Below, in pieces: positions 1-7,694 of a DNA stretch of 35,906 nt. Each line of letters begins with the position of its first letter. Position 1 is the first letter of the stretch. The stretch covers positions 1 through 35,906 of the forward strand of contig CACDSX010000010.1 in the NCBI GenBank assembly GCA_902555655.1, written 5' to 3'. This DNA is from an uncultured Pelagibacteraceae bacterium. GTDB lineage: Bacteria > Pseudomonadota > Alphaproteobacteria > Pelagibacterales > Pelagibacteraceae. The notes beneath the pieces are model-generated. The model did no database searches. It worked only from the letters and a program-made list of their open reading frames with translations, and was not told where the DNA came from. A program made the translations under genes and the position numbers.

Positions 1-64
1 TAACCTTTGATATCTTCTGATAAATTGGATCAGTAGCTTTTTTAACCTCTTGATTAAATTCCAT
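1..64 (-). CDS. Partial N-terminus of a leftward gene, possibly quinolinate synthase
   Basis: An ATG on the minus strand at 64 opens a frame that stays open to the window edge, giving 21 residues that begin MEFNQEVKKATDPIYQKISK. The pattern of a short acidic start, then K-K-A-T-x-x-I-Y-x-K-I, resembles my recollection of the N-terminus of alphaproteobacterial quinolinate synthase (NadA), the iron-sulfur enzyme of NAD biosynthesis. No catalytic residue is inside the window, so the name is a guess. The gene is divergent from the tRNA that starts at 121. The frame is clean, which supports a real coding start; the function is weakly supported. Confidence 0.4.
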   Translation of the reverse strand, partial: MEFNQEVKKATDPIYQKISKV

Positions 65-79
65 AAGAAAATTTATCAA

Positions 80-107
80 TTTGAAACCTACTTGTCATTG
101 ATTTAAT
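80..107 (+). promoter_or_regulatory. Possible promoter of the tRNA-Leu gene
   Basis: TTTAAT at 102-107 matches the bacterial -10 consensus in five of six bases and lies 13 bases before the mature tRNA. A weak -35-like TTTGAA or TTGAAA sits at 80-86, with 15-16 bases between the boxes. In DNA this AT-rich such matches arise easily by chance, so this is only a candidate. Confidence 0.3.
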
Positions 108-120
108 GTGGGTCATATTT

Positions 121-206
121 GCGGCCATGCTGAAATTGGTAGACAGGCACGGTTGAGGGCCGTGTGGACCTAGTCCATGAGAGTTCGAGTCTCTCTGGCC
201 GCACCA
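121..206 (+). tRNA. tRNA-Leu (anticodon GAG)
   Basis: A full cloverleaf can be drawn. The acceptor stem GCGGCCA (121-127) pairs with TGGCCGC (196-202), followed by discriminator A and an encoded CCA (204-206). The anticodon arm is CACGG-TTGAGGG-CCGTG, giving anticodon GAG, which reads CUC and CUU leucine codons. The T arm contains GTTCGAGTC. A long variable arm (about GTGGACCTAGTCCAT) makes it a class II tRNA, as expected for leucine. It is convergent with the ygfZ-like gene, whose stop codon lies 4 bases beyond the CCA. Confidence 0.97.
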
Positions 207-210
207 AAAC

Positions 211-1098
211 TTATATTTTAAGCCATTCAGGTATAAAAACTTTAAAAGTACCATTTTCACTTTTAAAAGTTTGATCTTTATTAAAATTTTCATCTTGATA
301 TTTGATCAGTCCAAAAGGGTAATCATTACTAATTAGAACTTTTCCAATTTCGATATTTTTATTGTAAATTTTTTCATTTTCAGACAGCTCTCCCTCGATA
401 ACTTTGATAGGTAATAATCTTTTTGAAAGTTTATTTTTTAATTTGATTCTTGCTGTATTTTCTTGACCAACATAACATCCTTTTTTAAAATCAATTCCAT
501 TAAGTTCTTCATAATTACACTCTATACCAAATAATTTATTTTGTAGTTGATTTAAGTTTTTTGGAACTATCCCAAGATTATGACTTTGAATATAATAGTT
601 TTCAATTTTATCATCCTTAAGGTTTAATTTTTTTAGTGATAAATAAAGCTTTTCTAAGTTAATAATTAATCTTGCACCTAAATTTTTATTTCTTGGATCT
701 AAAATAATTGGGTCCTCTCTATACTTGAAAGTAAAACCTAAAATATCCTTAGAGCCTTCAATTGAAAGGTATTTTTCGTACCCAAAGCTTGCAACAACAA
801 ATTCATTGCTTAAATTCAAAATTTCAACTTTTGATCTAATTTTATATAGACTCAATTGTTTAAATATTTCATCGGATTGATTTTTTTCACAATCAATAAA
901 GAATCCTGACTTATGTTTAACTACTATAAATTCAAACAGAAATTTACCTTGCGGGGTCAGCAAAGAGGCAAAACAACTTGAATTATCTGTAACTTTATTA
1001 ATGTCATTGCTTATAAGATTTTGTAAAAAATCTTTAGCATCTGGACCATTGACATAAATTATGGCTCTGTCCTGTAATATAAAAACGCTATTTTTCAT
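211..1098 (-). CDS. ygfZ: YgfZ/GcvT-domain folate-binding protein
   Basis: A 295-residue protein of the YgfZ family, related to the T protein of glycine cleavage. Family members bind folate and support assembly or repair of iron-sulfur enzymes in the cytoplasm. The diagnostic K-G-C-Y-x-G-Q-E signature is present as KGCYVGQE at about residues 206-213, followed by the usual T-A-R. The N-terminal fold begins FILQDRAIIYVNGPDAKDFL, like other GcvT-fold proteins. The frame runs further upstream to 1161, but the start at 1098 puts the methionine directly before the conserved N-terminus and avoids overlap with the divergent dihydroorotase gene at 1142. Length is normal for the family. The name is well supported; the exact client proteins are not known. 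Confidence 0.88.
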   Translation of the reverse strand: MKNSVFILQDRAIIYVNGPDAKDFLQNLISNDINKVTDNSSCFASLLTPQGKFLFEFIVVKHKSGFFIDCEKNQSDEIFKQLSLYKIRSKVEILNLSNEFVVASFGYEKYLSIEGSKDILGFTFKYREDPIILDPRNKNLGARLIINLEKLYLSLKKLNLKDDKIENYYIQSHNLGIVPKNLNQLQNKLFGIECNYEELNGIDFKKGCYVGQENTARIKLKNKLSKRLLPIKVIEGELSENEKIYNKNIEIGKVLISNDYPFGLIKYQDENFNKDQTFKSENGTFKVFIPEWLKI

Positions 1099-1141
1099 AT
1101 TTGCATCAAACGAACTTTTAATATAATTACTTTTTTCATAA

Positions 1142-2449
1142 ATGTTAGATCTTATAATCAAAAATGGTCAGTGTTATATTGATGGGGAGCTTAAAGATGT
1201 CGATGTTTCCGTTAAAGATGGCAAAATTCAAAACATAGGTAAAATCGATGAAGAGGCTAAAGACACCATAGACGCTAAAGGTCTTACTGTCTTACCAGGA
1301 TGTATAGATACTCAAACTCATTTTAGAGAGCCAGGATCTACAGATACTGAAGATCTCCACTCAGGAAGTAGAGCAGCTATTGCAGGAGGGATAACAGCAG
1401 TATTTGAAATGCCAAACACCAATCCTCCAACATCGAATAAAAAAGAATTCCAAAGAAAATTAGACCTTGCAAAAAATAGAATGTATTGCAATTACGCTTT
1501 TTATTTTGGTGCAACAGCAGATAATGCTAAAGATTTAGCAGATTTAAAAAATTTAGAGGGTTGTTGTGGGATCAAACTTTTTGCAGGTTCTTCAACAGGA
1601 AATCTTTTAGTTGCTGATGAAAAAGATATTGAAATAGTATTTCAAAATAGTTCTAAAGTTGTAGCTGTTCACTCTGAAGATGAAGCAATTTTAAATATTA
1701 ATAAAAAATTAATTAAAAAAGGCGATGTTCACTCCCACCCAATTTGGAGGAGTGATGAATGTGCAATTTCATCAACAAGAAGGATAGTTCGTATTGCGGA
1801 GCGTTATAATAAAAAAGCGCACGTCCTACATATAACAACAAAGCAAGAGATTGATTTTTTATCTCAACATAAAGGAAATATTACCTTTGAGATTACTCCA
1901 CAGCATTTAACAATTTATGCACCAGACTGTTATGATAAACTTGGTACCTATGCTCAGATGAACCCTCCAATAAGAGACAAGTCTCATTATGATAGATTAT
2001 GGTATGCAGTTAAAAATAATTTTAATGACACTATAGGTTCGGATCACGCACCTCATTTAAAAGTAAATAAAGATAAAGAATATCCAAACTCACCTTCCGG
2101 TATGCCGGGCGTTCAAACATTAATGCCAGTTATGTTAAATCATATTAATGATGGAAAATTATCTTTAAATCAATTGATGAATTTTGTTTGTGAAAATCCA
2201 GTTAAAATTTTTGGAATAAAGAATAAGGGATTTATCAAAGAGGGATTTGATGCAGATTTTACAATAGTAGACATGAATAAAAAAATTGTCATTAAAAATG
2301 AAAATATAGAGAGTAAGTGTGGATGGTCTCCTTTTAATGGTGTTGAATTTAAAGGGACACCTGTTTCAACTATTATCGGTGGAAAAATAAAGATGAAGGA
2401 TGGTAAAATTTTAGGAGAACCAGATGGAACTCCTTTAAAATTTAATTAA
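1142..2449 (+). CDS. pyrC: Dihydroorotase (class I amidohydrolase)
   Basis: A 435-residue amidohydrolase that should interconvert carbamoyl-aspartate and dihydroorotate in pyrimidine synthesis. Visible motifs are the metal-site region DTQTHFREPG (residues 56-65), the lysine normally carboxylated in IKLFAGSSTG (K145), His177, His230, and the catalytic aspartate in GSDHAPH (D301). The usual first H of the H-x-H metal pair is Q58 here. I recall the same Q in other alphaproteobacterial dihydroorotases, so it may be a subfamily trait. Allantoinase and hydantoinase are alternatives in this superfamily, but overall length and the GSDHAPH block fit dihydroorotase better. The gene is divergent from ygfZ (43 bases apart) and overlaps the convergent SMR gene by 8 bases at its 3' end. 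Confidence 0.88.
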   Translation: MLDLIIKNGQCYIDGELKDVDVSVKDGKIQNIGKIDEEAKDTIDAKGLTVLPGCIDTQTHFREPGSTDTEDLHSGSRAAIAGGITAVFEMPNTNPPTSNKKEFQRKLDLAKNRMYCNYAFYFGATADNAKDLADLKNLEGCCGIKLFAGSSTGNLLVADEKDIEIVFQNSSKVVAVHSEDEAILNINKKLIKKGDVHSHPIWRSDECAISSTRRIVRIAERYNKKAHVLHITTKQEIDFLSQHKGNITFEITPQHLTIYAPDCYDKLGTYAQMNPPIRDKSHYDRLWYAVKNNFNDTIGSDHAPHLKVNKDKEYPNSPSGMPGVQTLMPVMLNHINDGKLSLNQLMNFVCENPVKIFGIKNKGFIKEGFDADFTIVDMNKKIVIKNENIESKCGWSPFNGVEFKGTPVSTIIGGKIKMKDGKILGEPDGTPLKFN

Positions 2450-2774
2450 GTTTTACTGTAAACGTATTTACAAGCACAACTCCAATTACAATTAAAAACA
2501 TTCCTAAAATTGCTTGCCAAGCTAAAGTTTGTTTAAAGAATATGTAACCTAGTATCGCTATTGTGAATATTCCAAGTCCACTCCATGTTGCATAAACAAT
2601 TGCAATAGGAAGTTTGTTAACTACAAAAGTTAATAAATAAAAGGCAGTCAAATAAAAGATTGTTAATAAAGTCGTTGGAATTAGTTTTGTAAAGTTTTGT
2701 GATACAGGAAGAAGCATTGTACCAGCTACCTCACAAAAAATTGCACCTACAAGAAATAAATAAGTTTTAACCAC
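2442..2774 (-). CDS. Small multidrug resistance (SMR) family transporter
   Basis: A 110-residue inner-membrane protein with four predicted membrane helices, the standard size for the SMR family (EmrE, QacE, SugE). Helix 1 carries the essential acidic residue (E15 in AIFCEVAGTM), equivalent to E14 of EmrE. The helix-3 motif YATWSGLG (residues 61-68) has the conserved Tyr and Trp that line the EmrE site. Such proteins exchange protons for small cations such as quaternary amines or guanidinium; the substrate here is not determined. It lies just downstream of the acyl-CoA synthetase on the same strand, overlapping it by 8 bases, so the two are likely co-transcribed. Only one SMR gene is seen, suggesting a homodimer. 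Confidence 0.88.
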   Translation of the reverse strand: MVKTYLFLVGAIFCEVAGTMLLPVSQNFTKLIPTTLLTIFYLTAFYLLTFVVNKLPIAIVYATWSGLGIFTIAILGYIFFKQTLAWQAILGMFLIVIGVVLVNTFTVKLN

Positions 2775-4668
2775 CTTTTAAAATATTATTTTTGATAAGA
2801 TCCTCTTTAATTTCACTTAAAATTGCTGGATCATCTATTGTTGGTGGCATCTTATATTCAACATTATCTGCAATTTTTCTTATAGTACCTCTTAATATTT
2901 TTCCTGATCTTGTTTTTGGAAGTCTTTTAATCACTATTGCAACTTTAAATGCAGCCACAGGACCAATTTTGTCTCTTACCATTTGAATACATTCTTTTGA
3001 AATTGTTTCATTATCTTTCTCAACACCTGCTTTTAATACAATAAGGCCTATAGGTAATTGACCCTTCAACTTATCTGCAATACCAAGGACAGCACACTCA
3101 GCAACTGATTGATGTTCAGACAAAACTTCTTCTATTGCACCTGTAGATAATCTATGACCAGCTACATTTATAATGTCATCTGTTCGTGACATAATCCAAA
3201 TATATCCATCCTCATCAATATGTCCTGCATCATAAGTTTGATAATAACCATCATAGTTTGACATATAGTTTTCTTTATATCTTTTATCAGCATTCCAAAG
3301 TGTTGGAAAAGTTCCAGGAGGCAAAGGTAGTTTTACAACTATATCTCCCATTTCGTTAGGTTTAGCTAAAGTTTGATCTGACTTTATAATTTTTACGTCA
3401 TAACCAGGAACAGCTTTACAAGCTGAACCATATTTCGTTTCCATCATTTCAATTCCTGTGCAATTAGAACTGATTGCCCAGCTAGTTTCAGTTTGCCACC
3501 AGTGATCAATAACAGGAACATTTAATAAATTTTCAGCCCATTTGATTGTATCTGGATCTGCTCTTTCTCCAGCAAGAAATAGACTTTCAAATTTTGATAA
3601 ATCATATTTAGAAAAAAATTTTCCCTCAGGGTCTTCTTTTTTAATTGCTCTAAATGCAGTAGGAGCTGTAAACAAAGATTTTACTTTATAGTCAGAAATG
3701 ATTTTCCAAAACGCTCCAGCATCTGGAGTACCTACTGGTTTACCTTCAAATAGAACTGTCGTACATCCCTTAAACAAAGGAGCGTAAACAATATATGAAT
3801 GTCCAACAATCCAACCAATATCACTTGCTGACCACCAAATATCTCCTGCATCTATGTTATAAATATTTTTCATAGTCCATTTTAATGCAACTATATGACC
3901 ACCAATATCTCTTACTATTCCTTTTGGAGTACCCGTGGTTCCAGATGTATATAGAATATAGGCAAATTCATTTGAATTCATTTCAACACAATCAACTTCA
4001 GTTGCTTTTGAAACTACTTCTTCCCAACTTACTTCTTTTGGAGCATTTAATTTTACCTCATGACCTGATCTTTGAAATAAAATCATTTTATCAATTTTGT
4101 GATTAGCAAGTTTAATTGCTTCATCAACTAGTGGTTTATATTCTACGGTCCTTCCAGGCTCAAAACCACATGAAGCTGTTACTAATACTTTAGCTTTACT
4201 ATCATCTATTCTACTTGCAAGTTCATTGGATGCAAAACCGCCAAAGACCACCGAATGTATTGCGCCAATTCTTGCACAAGCAAGCATAGCTATCACTGCT
4301 TCAGGTATCATAGGCATATAGATGATTATTCTGTCACCTTTGCTAACACCTTGATCTTGGAGTGCTCCAGCAAACTTAGAAACTTTTGATTTTAATTCTT
4401 CATAGGTAAACTTGTTTTTGTTACCAGTGATTGGACTATCATAAATTAGGGCTGTGTTTTTACCTTTACCTTGGTCAATATGAATATCTAAAGCATTGTA
4501 ACAAGTGTTTGTCACTCCATCTTCAAACCATTTATAAAACGGTGGATTTGAGTTATTCAAAATTTTAGTAGGTTTCTTAAACCAAAATATATCATTAGAT
4601 GCTTCTTGCCAAAAATTTTCAGGGTTTTTTATTGAATGTTCGTATATTTTGCTAAATTTATCTGACAT
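2767..4668 (-). CDS. prpE: Propionyl-CoA synthetase-like AMP-forming acyl-CoA synthetase
   Basis: A 633-residue cytoplasmic adenylate-forming enzyme that activates a short-chain acid with ATP and CoA. The N-terminal acetyl-CoA-synthetase cap is followed by the ATP-binding P-loop YTSGTTGTPKG (residues 240-250), the DHWWQTETSW block (388-397), YDAGHIDEDGY in the hinge region, and the C-terminal lysine region PKTRSGKILRG, whose lysine is the usual catalytic and acetylation-regulated residue. The Q-T-E-T-S/G-W block and I-V-R-D after the P-loop resemble PrpE more than Acs, which suggests propionate as substrate. Acetate or 3-hydroxypropionate cannot be ruled out. It is divergent from proteorhodopsin and heads a two-gene unit with the SMR gene. 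Confidence 0.85.
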   Translation of the reverse strand: MSDKFSKIYEHSIKNPENFWQEASNDIFWFKKPTKILNNSNPPFYKWFEDGVTNTCYNALDIHIDQGKGKNTALIYDSPITGNKNKFTYEELKSKVSKFAGALQDQGVSKGDRIIIYMPMIPEAVIAMLACARIGAIHSVVFGGFASNELASRIDDSKAKVLVTASCGFEPGRTVEYKPLVDEAIKLANHKIDKMILFQRSGHEVKLNAPKEVSWEEVVSKATEVDCVEMNSNEFAYILYTSGTTGTPKGIVRDIGGHIVALKWTMKNIYNIDAGDIWWSASDIGWIVGHSYIVYAPLFKGCTTVLFEGKPVGTPDAGAFWKIISDYKVKSLFTAPTAFRAIKKEDPEGKFFSKYDLSKFESLFLAGERADPDTIKWAENLLNVPVIDHWWQTETSWAISSNCTGIEMMETKYGSACKAVPGYDVKIIKSDQTLAKPNEMGDIVVKLPLPPGTFPTLWNADKRYKENYMSNYDGYYQTYDAGHIDEDGYIWIMSRTDDIINVAGHRLSTGAIEEVLSEHQSVAECAVLGIADKLKGQLPIGLIVLKAGVEKDNETISKECIQMVRDKIGPVAAFKVAIVIKRLPKTRSGKILRGTIRKIADNVEYKMPPTIDDPAILSEIKEDLIKNNILKGG

Positions 4669-4791
4669 AAAAATTTGATTCGATAGTTAACATTTTTTTG
4701 ATTTTTAAAGTATAAATTGTATTTAATTTTAAAAAGTAAGTAAAATCAATGTAAATTAATCATAATTAAGTCTTCAATAAAGTGTTTTAAT

Positions 4792-4839
4792 TTGGTATCT
4801 AACGCTCAATCTTGGCATAGTTAAAGCTATGTCTAGTTT
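4792..4839 (+). promoter_or_regulatory. Candidate proteorhodopsin promoter region
   Basis: The 215 bases between prpE and proteorhodopsin hold no gene and must carry promoters for both. Two candidate box pairs point toward proteorhodopsin: TTGGCA (4812-4817) with TAGTTT (4834-4839), spacer 16, and TTGGTA (4792-4797) with CATAGT (4816-4821), spacer 18. Neither is strong, and the first -10 overlaps a perfect palindrome at 4834-4849. Choosing between them needs transcript 5' ends. Confidence 0.35.
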
Positions 4840-4849
4840 ATATAAACTA
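4816..4849. repeat. Two inverted repeats upstream of proteorhodopsin
   Basis: TAGTTTATATAAACTA at 4834-4849 is a perfect 16-base palindrome, ending 34 bases before the proteorhodopsin start codon. Immediately before it, CATAG (4816-4820) and CTATG (4827-4831) form a second inverted repeat with a 6-base gap. The first could be an operator for a dimeric regulator. As RNA it has no loop, so it is a better DNA site than a hairpin. AT-rich DNA produces such palindromes occasionally: about one is expected by chance in a window this size. Confidence 0.55.
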
Positions 4850-4870
4850 AATAAATAAAAACTAACTAAA

Positions 4871-4877
4871 GAGGGAG
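4871..4877 (+). promoter_or_regulatory. Strong Shine-Dalgarno site of proteorhodopsin
   Basis: GAGGGAG ends 6 bases before the ATG at 4884. It is one of the best ribosome binding sites in the window, where many genes have none that can be recognised, and fits high expression of the pump. Confidence 0.75.
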
Positions 4878-4883
4878 TTTTTT

Positions 4884-5654
4884 ATGAAAAAACTTAAATT
4901 GTTTGCTCTTACAGCTGTTGCCTTATTGGGTGTTACAGGTGTAGCAAACGCTGAGACCGCGATGTTAGCCCAAGATGACTTTGTTGGAATTTCCTTTTGG
5001 GTAATTTCAATGGGTATGTTGGCAGCTACAGCATTCTTCTTCATGGAAAGAAGTTCTGTTGCTCCTGGCTGGAAGACGTCAGTAACTGTTGCAGGTCTTG
5101 TAACTGGTATTGCATTCATCCACTACATGTACATGAGAGATGTATGGGTGACTACGGGCGATTCACCAACAGTATACAGATATATTGACTGGTTAATTAC
5201 TGTGCCACTACAGATGATAGAGTTCTATTTAATTCTAGTAGCTGTAAGAAAAGCAAGCTCAGGAATTTTCTGGAGATTGTTACTTGGTTCATTGGTAATG
5301 TTAATCGGTGGATACTTAGGAGAAGCTGGATACATCAACGCTACACTTGGTTTTGTTATCGGTATGGCTGGTTGGGTATACATTCTTTATGAAGTATTCT
5401 CAGGTGAAGCTGGTAAAGCTGCTTCTAAAAGTGGAAACAAAGCTCTTGTTACTGCGTTTAGTGCAATGAGAATGATCGTTACAGTTGGTTGGGCAATTTA
5501 CCCATTAGGTTACGTATTTGGTTACTTAACAGGTGGTGTAGATGCTAACTCACTTAACGTTGTTTACAACTTAGCTGACTTTATAAACAAAATTGCATTT
5601 GGTCTAGTAATCTGGGCTGCTGCAGTTAGTTCAGCTGGTGCAAGAAGTAGATAA
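4884..5654 (+). CDS. Proteorhodopsin, blue-absorbing type, light-driven proton pump
   Basis: A 256-residue microbial rhodopsin with a signal peptide (likely cleaved after ANA, residues 21-23) and seven membrane helices. It pumps protons outward in light, using retinal. Key residues are all present: H80 (His75 of the reference proteorhodopsin), Schiff-base counter-ion D102 (D97), T106 (T101), proton donor E113 (E108), and the retinal lysine K236 in NLADFINKIAF. The tuning position equivalent to 105 is glutamine (Q110, in TVPLQMIEF), which is known to give blue absorption, as expected for open-ocean forms. The DTE set marks it as a proton pump, not a sodium or chloride pump. It has few lysines and is less A-rich than its neighbours, fitting high expression. 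A strong terminator follows at once. No retinal synthesis gene is in this window. Confidence 0.97.
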   Translation: MKKLKLFALTAVALLGVTGVANAETAMLAQDDFVGISFWVISMGMLAATAFFFMERSSVAPGWKTSVTVAGLVTGIAFIHYMYMRDVWVTTGDSPTVYRYIDWLITVPLQMIEFYLILVAVRKASSGIFWRLLLGSLVMLIGGYLGEAGYINATLGFVIGMAGWVYILYEVFSGEAGKAASKSGNKALVTAFSAMRMIVTVGWAIYPLGYVFGYLTGGVDANSLNVVYNLADFINKIAFGLVIWAAAVSSAGARSR

Positions 5655-5676
5655 TTACTAAGTAATTAAATAATTT

Positions 5677-5715
5677 TAGGGCGAGTATGTTTTCACATAC
5701 TTGCCCTATTTTTTT
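5677..5715 (+). terminator. Rho-independent terminator after proteorhodopsin
   Basis: A 14-base stem (5677-5690 with 5695-5708, one G-T wobble) with loop TTTC is followed by seven T residues (5709-5715). It starts 22 bases after the proteorhodopsin stop and ends 19 bases before the ferredoxin start. It is the strongest terminator in the window and should separate, or at least reduce, ferredoxin transcription relative to the pump. Confidence 0.92.
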
Positions 5716-5734
5716 GCATAACTATATAACAACC

Positions 5735-6055
5735 ATGACAAAAATAACTTACATTACACATGATAAAAAAAATCATACCATTGATGTGCAAAATGGTCTT
5801 TCTGTTATGGAAGGAGCTGTTCAAAATGATATTCCAGGTATTGACGCAGATTGTGGTGGGGGTATGGCGTGTGCGACATGCCATGTGTATGTTCAAGATG
5901 ATTGGTTTGATAAAATTACTTCAAAAGAAGATGGCGAAGAAGATATGTTGGATATGGCATTTGAGCCAAAAAAAAATAGTAGACTCAGTTGTCAAATAAT
6001 AATTTCAGATGAATTGGATGGTTTAACAGTTAATATACCTTCCAAACAAAGTTAA
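5735..6055 (+). CDS. Adrenodoxin-type 2Fe-2S ferredoxin
   Basis: A 106-residue electron carrier. Four cysteines bind the 2Fe-2S cluster in the order C40-x5-C46-x2-C49 and C86, the spacing of the adrenodoxin/Fdx class, within [14 protein letters not shown] and RLSCQI. The frame extends back to an ATG at 5687, but that start lies inside the terminator stem and would add an unrelated hydrophobic leader. The start at 5735 ([10 protein letters not shown]) matches family N-termini. The stop is directly followed by the ATG of the ferredoxin reductase with no gap, so the two are almost certainly translated together as a redox pair. Adrenodoxin-type ferredoxins serve P450s, iron-sulfur assembly or oxygenases; the partner here is not evident beyond the reductase. 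Confidence 0.92.
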   Translation: MTKITYITHDKKNHTIDVQNGLSVMEGAVQNDIPGIDADCGGGMACATCHVYVQDDWFDKITSKEDGEEDMLDMAFEPKKNSRLSCQIIISDELDGLTVNIPSKQS

Positions 6056-7075
6056 ATGAATAAAACTGATGCATTAATTATTGGAGCAGGACCCACAGGT
6101 TTATTTACAGCTCATCAATTAAAGTTGATTGGTCTTAATTGTGAAATCGTTGACAACCTAGATAAAATTGGAGGACAATGTATTGAACTTTATCCTGATA
6201 AACCCATTTATGATATCCCAGCTGTACCAGAATGTACTGGAGAAGAATTAACAAATAACTTGATTAATCAATTAAAGCCTTTTGATATTAAATTTCATTT
6301 AAATGAAAGAGTAGATGAAGTAAAAAAAGAAAATGACAATTGGATTGTTAAAACAAATAATGGAAAGTCTTTTTTAACCCCTAATGTAATTATTGCTGGT
6401 GGTGTAGGCTCATTTGAGCCAAGAAAATTTCCTGTTAAAGATTGTGAAAAATTTGAAAATAAATCAGTTCTTTATTCAATAATGGACAAGAATATATTTA
6501 AAGGCAAAACAATAACAATATTCGGTGGGGGAGATAGTGCTTTAGATTGGGCAGTAGAGTTATCAAAAAATTCAAAGATAAATTTAGTTCATAGAAGAGA
6601 TGATTTTAGAGGTGCTCAGGCAACAGTTGCTATAGTGCATGAACTTGTAAAAGATGGAAAAATAAATCTTTACACAAAATACCAAATGACTGGAATTAAT
6701 GGTAAAGAAAAATTAGTAAGTATTGATATTAAAAACGATAATGAAGAAACTAAAAATATTAAAACTGATTATGTTTTAGGATTTTTTGGATTAATTATGC
6801 AACTTGGTCCAATAGCTGATTGGGGTTTAAATATTAATAAAAAAACCATTGAAGTTGATACTGAAAAATTTGAGACAAATCAAAAAGGTATTTATGCTGT
6901 GGGTGATATATGCAGCTATCCAGGAAAATTAAAACTTATTTTATCAGGTTTTCATGAAGGAGCTTTAGCTGCAAGAGCATGTTTTAAGTTAGCAAGACCT
7001 AATGAAAAATATAGATTTGAATTTACAACTTCTTCTAAAGCAATCAAAGATCGTCTTGGTGTAAAAGGTGATTGA
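6056..7075 (+). CDS. Ferredoxin-NADP reductase, thioredoxin-reductase-like type
   Basis: A 339-residue flavoprotein with two Rossmann domains. The FAD site is GAGPTG (residues 10-15), followed by GGQCIELYPDKPIYDIP, a signature of the TrxB-like ferredoxin-NADP reductase class (YumC type). The NADP domain has GGGDSALDWA. A C-terminal FAD contact AVGDICSYPGKLKLI is present. The redox-active C-x-x-C pair of true thioredoxin reductase is absent, so the commonly used label thioredoxin reductase would be wrong. It should pass electrons between NADPH and the ferredoxin encoded immediately upstream. The GST gene overlaps its end by 8 bases, suggesting one operon. Confidence 0.9.
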   Translation: MNKTDALIIGAGPTGLFTAHQLKLIGLNCEIVDNLDKIGGQCIELYPDKPIYDIPAVPECTGEELTNNLINQLKPFDIKFHLNERVDEVKKENDNWIVKTNNGKSFLTPNVIIAGGVGSFEPRKFPVKDCEKFENKSVLYSIMDKNIFKGKTITIFGGGDSALDWAVELSKNSKINLVHRRDDFRGAQATVAIVHELVKDGKINLYTKYQMTGINGKEKLVSIDIKNDNEETKNIKTDYVLGFFGLIMQLGPIADWGLNINKKTIEVDTEKFETNQKGIYAVGDICSYPGKLKLILSGFHEGALAARACFKLARPNEKYRFEFTTSSKAIKDRLGVKGD

Positions 7076-7694
7076 ATTACTTTCAGCCGATACTCCCAAT
7101 GGTAAAAAAATTACCATCATGTTGGAAGAGATAAATTATAAATATAAACTCACTAAAGTGGACATAAATAATGGAGAACAATTTAATCCTGATTTTAAAA
7201 AAATAAGTCCATTTAGTAAGATCCCAGTAATTATTGATCATGATACAAATGAAACTATTTTCGAGTCAGGTGCTATCTTGATGTATCTAGGGGAAAAGAG
7301 TGGAAAATTTTATGATAAAGAAAATCGATTAAAAATAAATCAATGGTTAATGGCACAAATGGGATATGTAGGTCCTATGATTGGTCAGCACCATCAATTT
7401 CATCATTATAATTCTGGTAAGAGTGAATTTGGTGAGGAAAGATATTTTAAAATTGCCAAAAAAATTTATCAAGATCTTGATAATCGTTTAGAAAACTCAA
7501 AGTATCTTGCTGGAGAAAAATATTCTATAGCTGACATCGCAACGTGGCCATGGATTGCTAGACATGAATGGCATGATGTAGGACTTAAAAATTTTAAAAG
7601 CCTTTCCAGATGGTATTTAGATATTGCAAGTCGTGATGCTGTTATCAAAGGTTATGACCATTATAATAATGGTTCAGAAATTCCAAAACTTTAA
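7068..7694 (+). CDS. Glutathione S-transferase family protein
   Basis: A 208-residue cytosolic GST. The N-terminal thioredoxin-like domain runs to about residue 80, with the cis-proline region KIPVII and the glutathione-contacting ESGAI motif; an all-helical C-terminal domain follows with the conserved SIADIATWPW stretch. The features look like the bacterial YfcG/YghU (nu-class) branch, which can act as disulfide reductases, but the substrate is unknown. It starts with GTG inside the end of the reductase gene. An ATG start is not available before the conserved first strand (ELLSADTPNGKK). It ends immediately before the stop of a convergent gene. Confidence 0.87.
   Translation: MIELLSADTPNGKKITIMLEEINYKYKLTKVDINNGEQFNPDFKKISPFSKIPVIIDHDTNETIFESGAILMYLGEKSGKFYDKENRLKINQWLMAQMGYVGPMIGQHHQFHHYNSGKSEFGEERYFKIAKKIYQDLDNRLENSKYLAGEKYSIADIATWPWIARHEWHDVGLKNFKSLSRWYLDIASRDAVIKGYDHYNNGSEIPKL

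Noticed and set aside
54-293. Minus-strand open frame of 79 codons across the tRNA-Leu gene
   Set aside because: It covers the whole tRNA on the opposite strand and the start of ygfZ; composition is not protein-like and the tRNA fully explains the sequence.
4862-5119. Minus-strand open frame opposite the proteorhodopsin start
   Set aside because: It is antisense to a strongly constrained gene and its Ala/Thr/Pro composition is the mirror of that gene's codons.
5687-5734. Upstream ATG extending ferredoxin by 16 residues
   Set aside because: This ATG lies inside the terminator stem, and the added residues do not fit ferredoxin N-termini.
6056-7075. Thioredoxin reductase annotation
   Set aside because: The C-x-x-C redox pair is missing, and the GGQCIELYPDKPIYDIP block and the adjacent ferredoxin identify a ferredoxin-NADP reductase.
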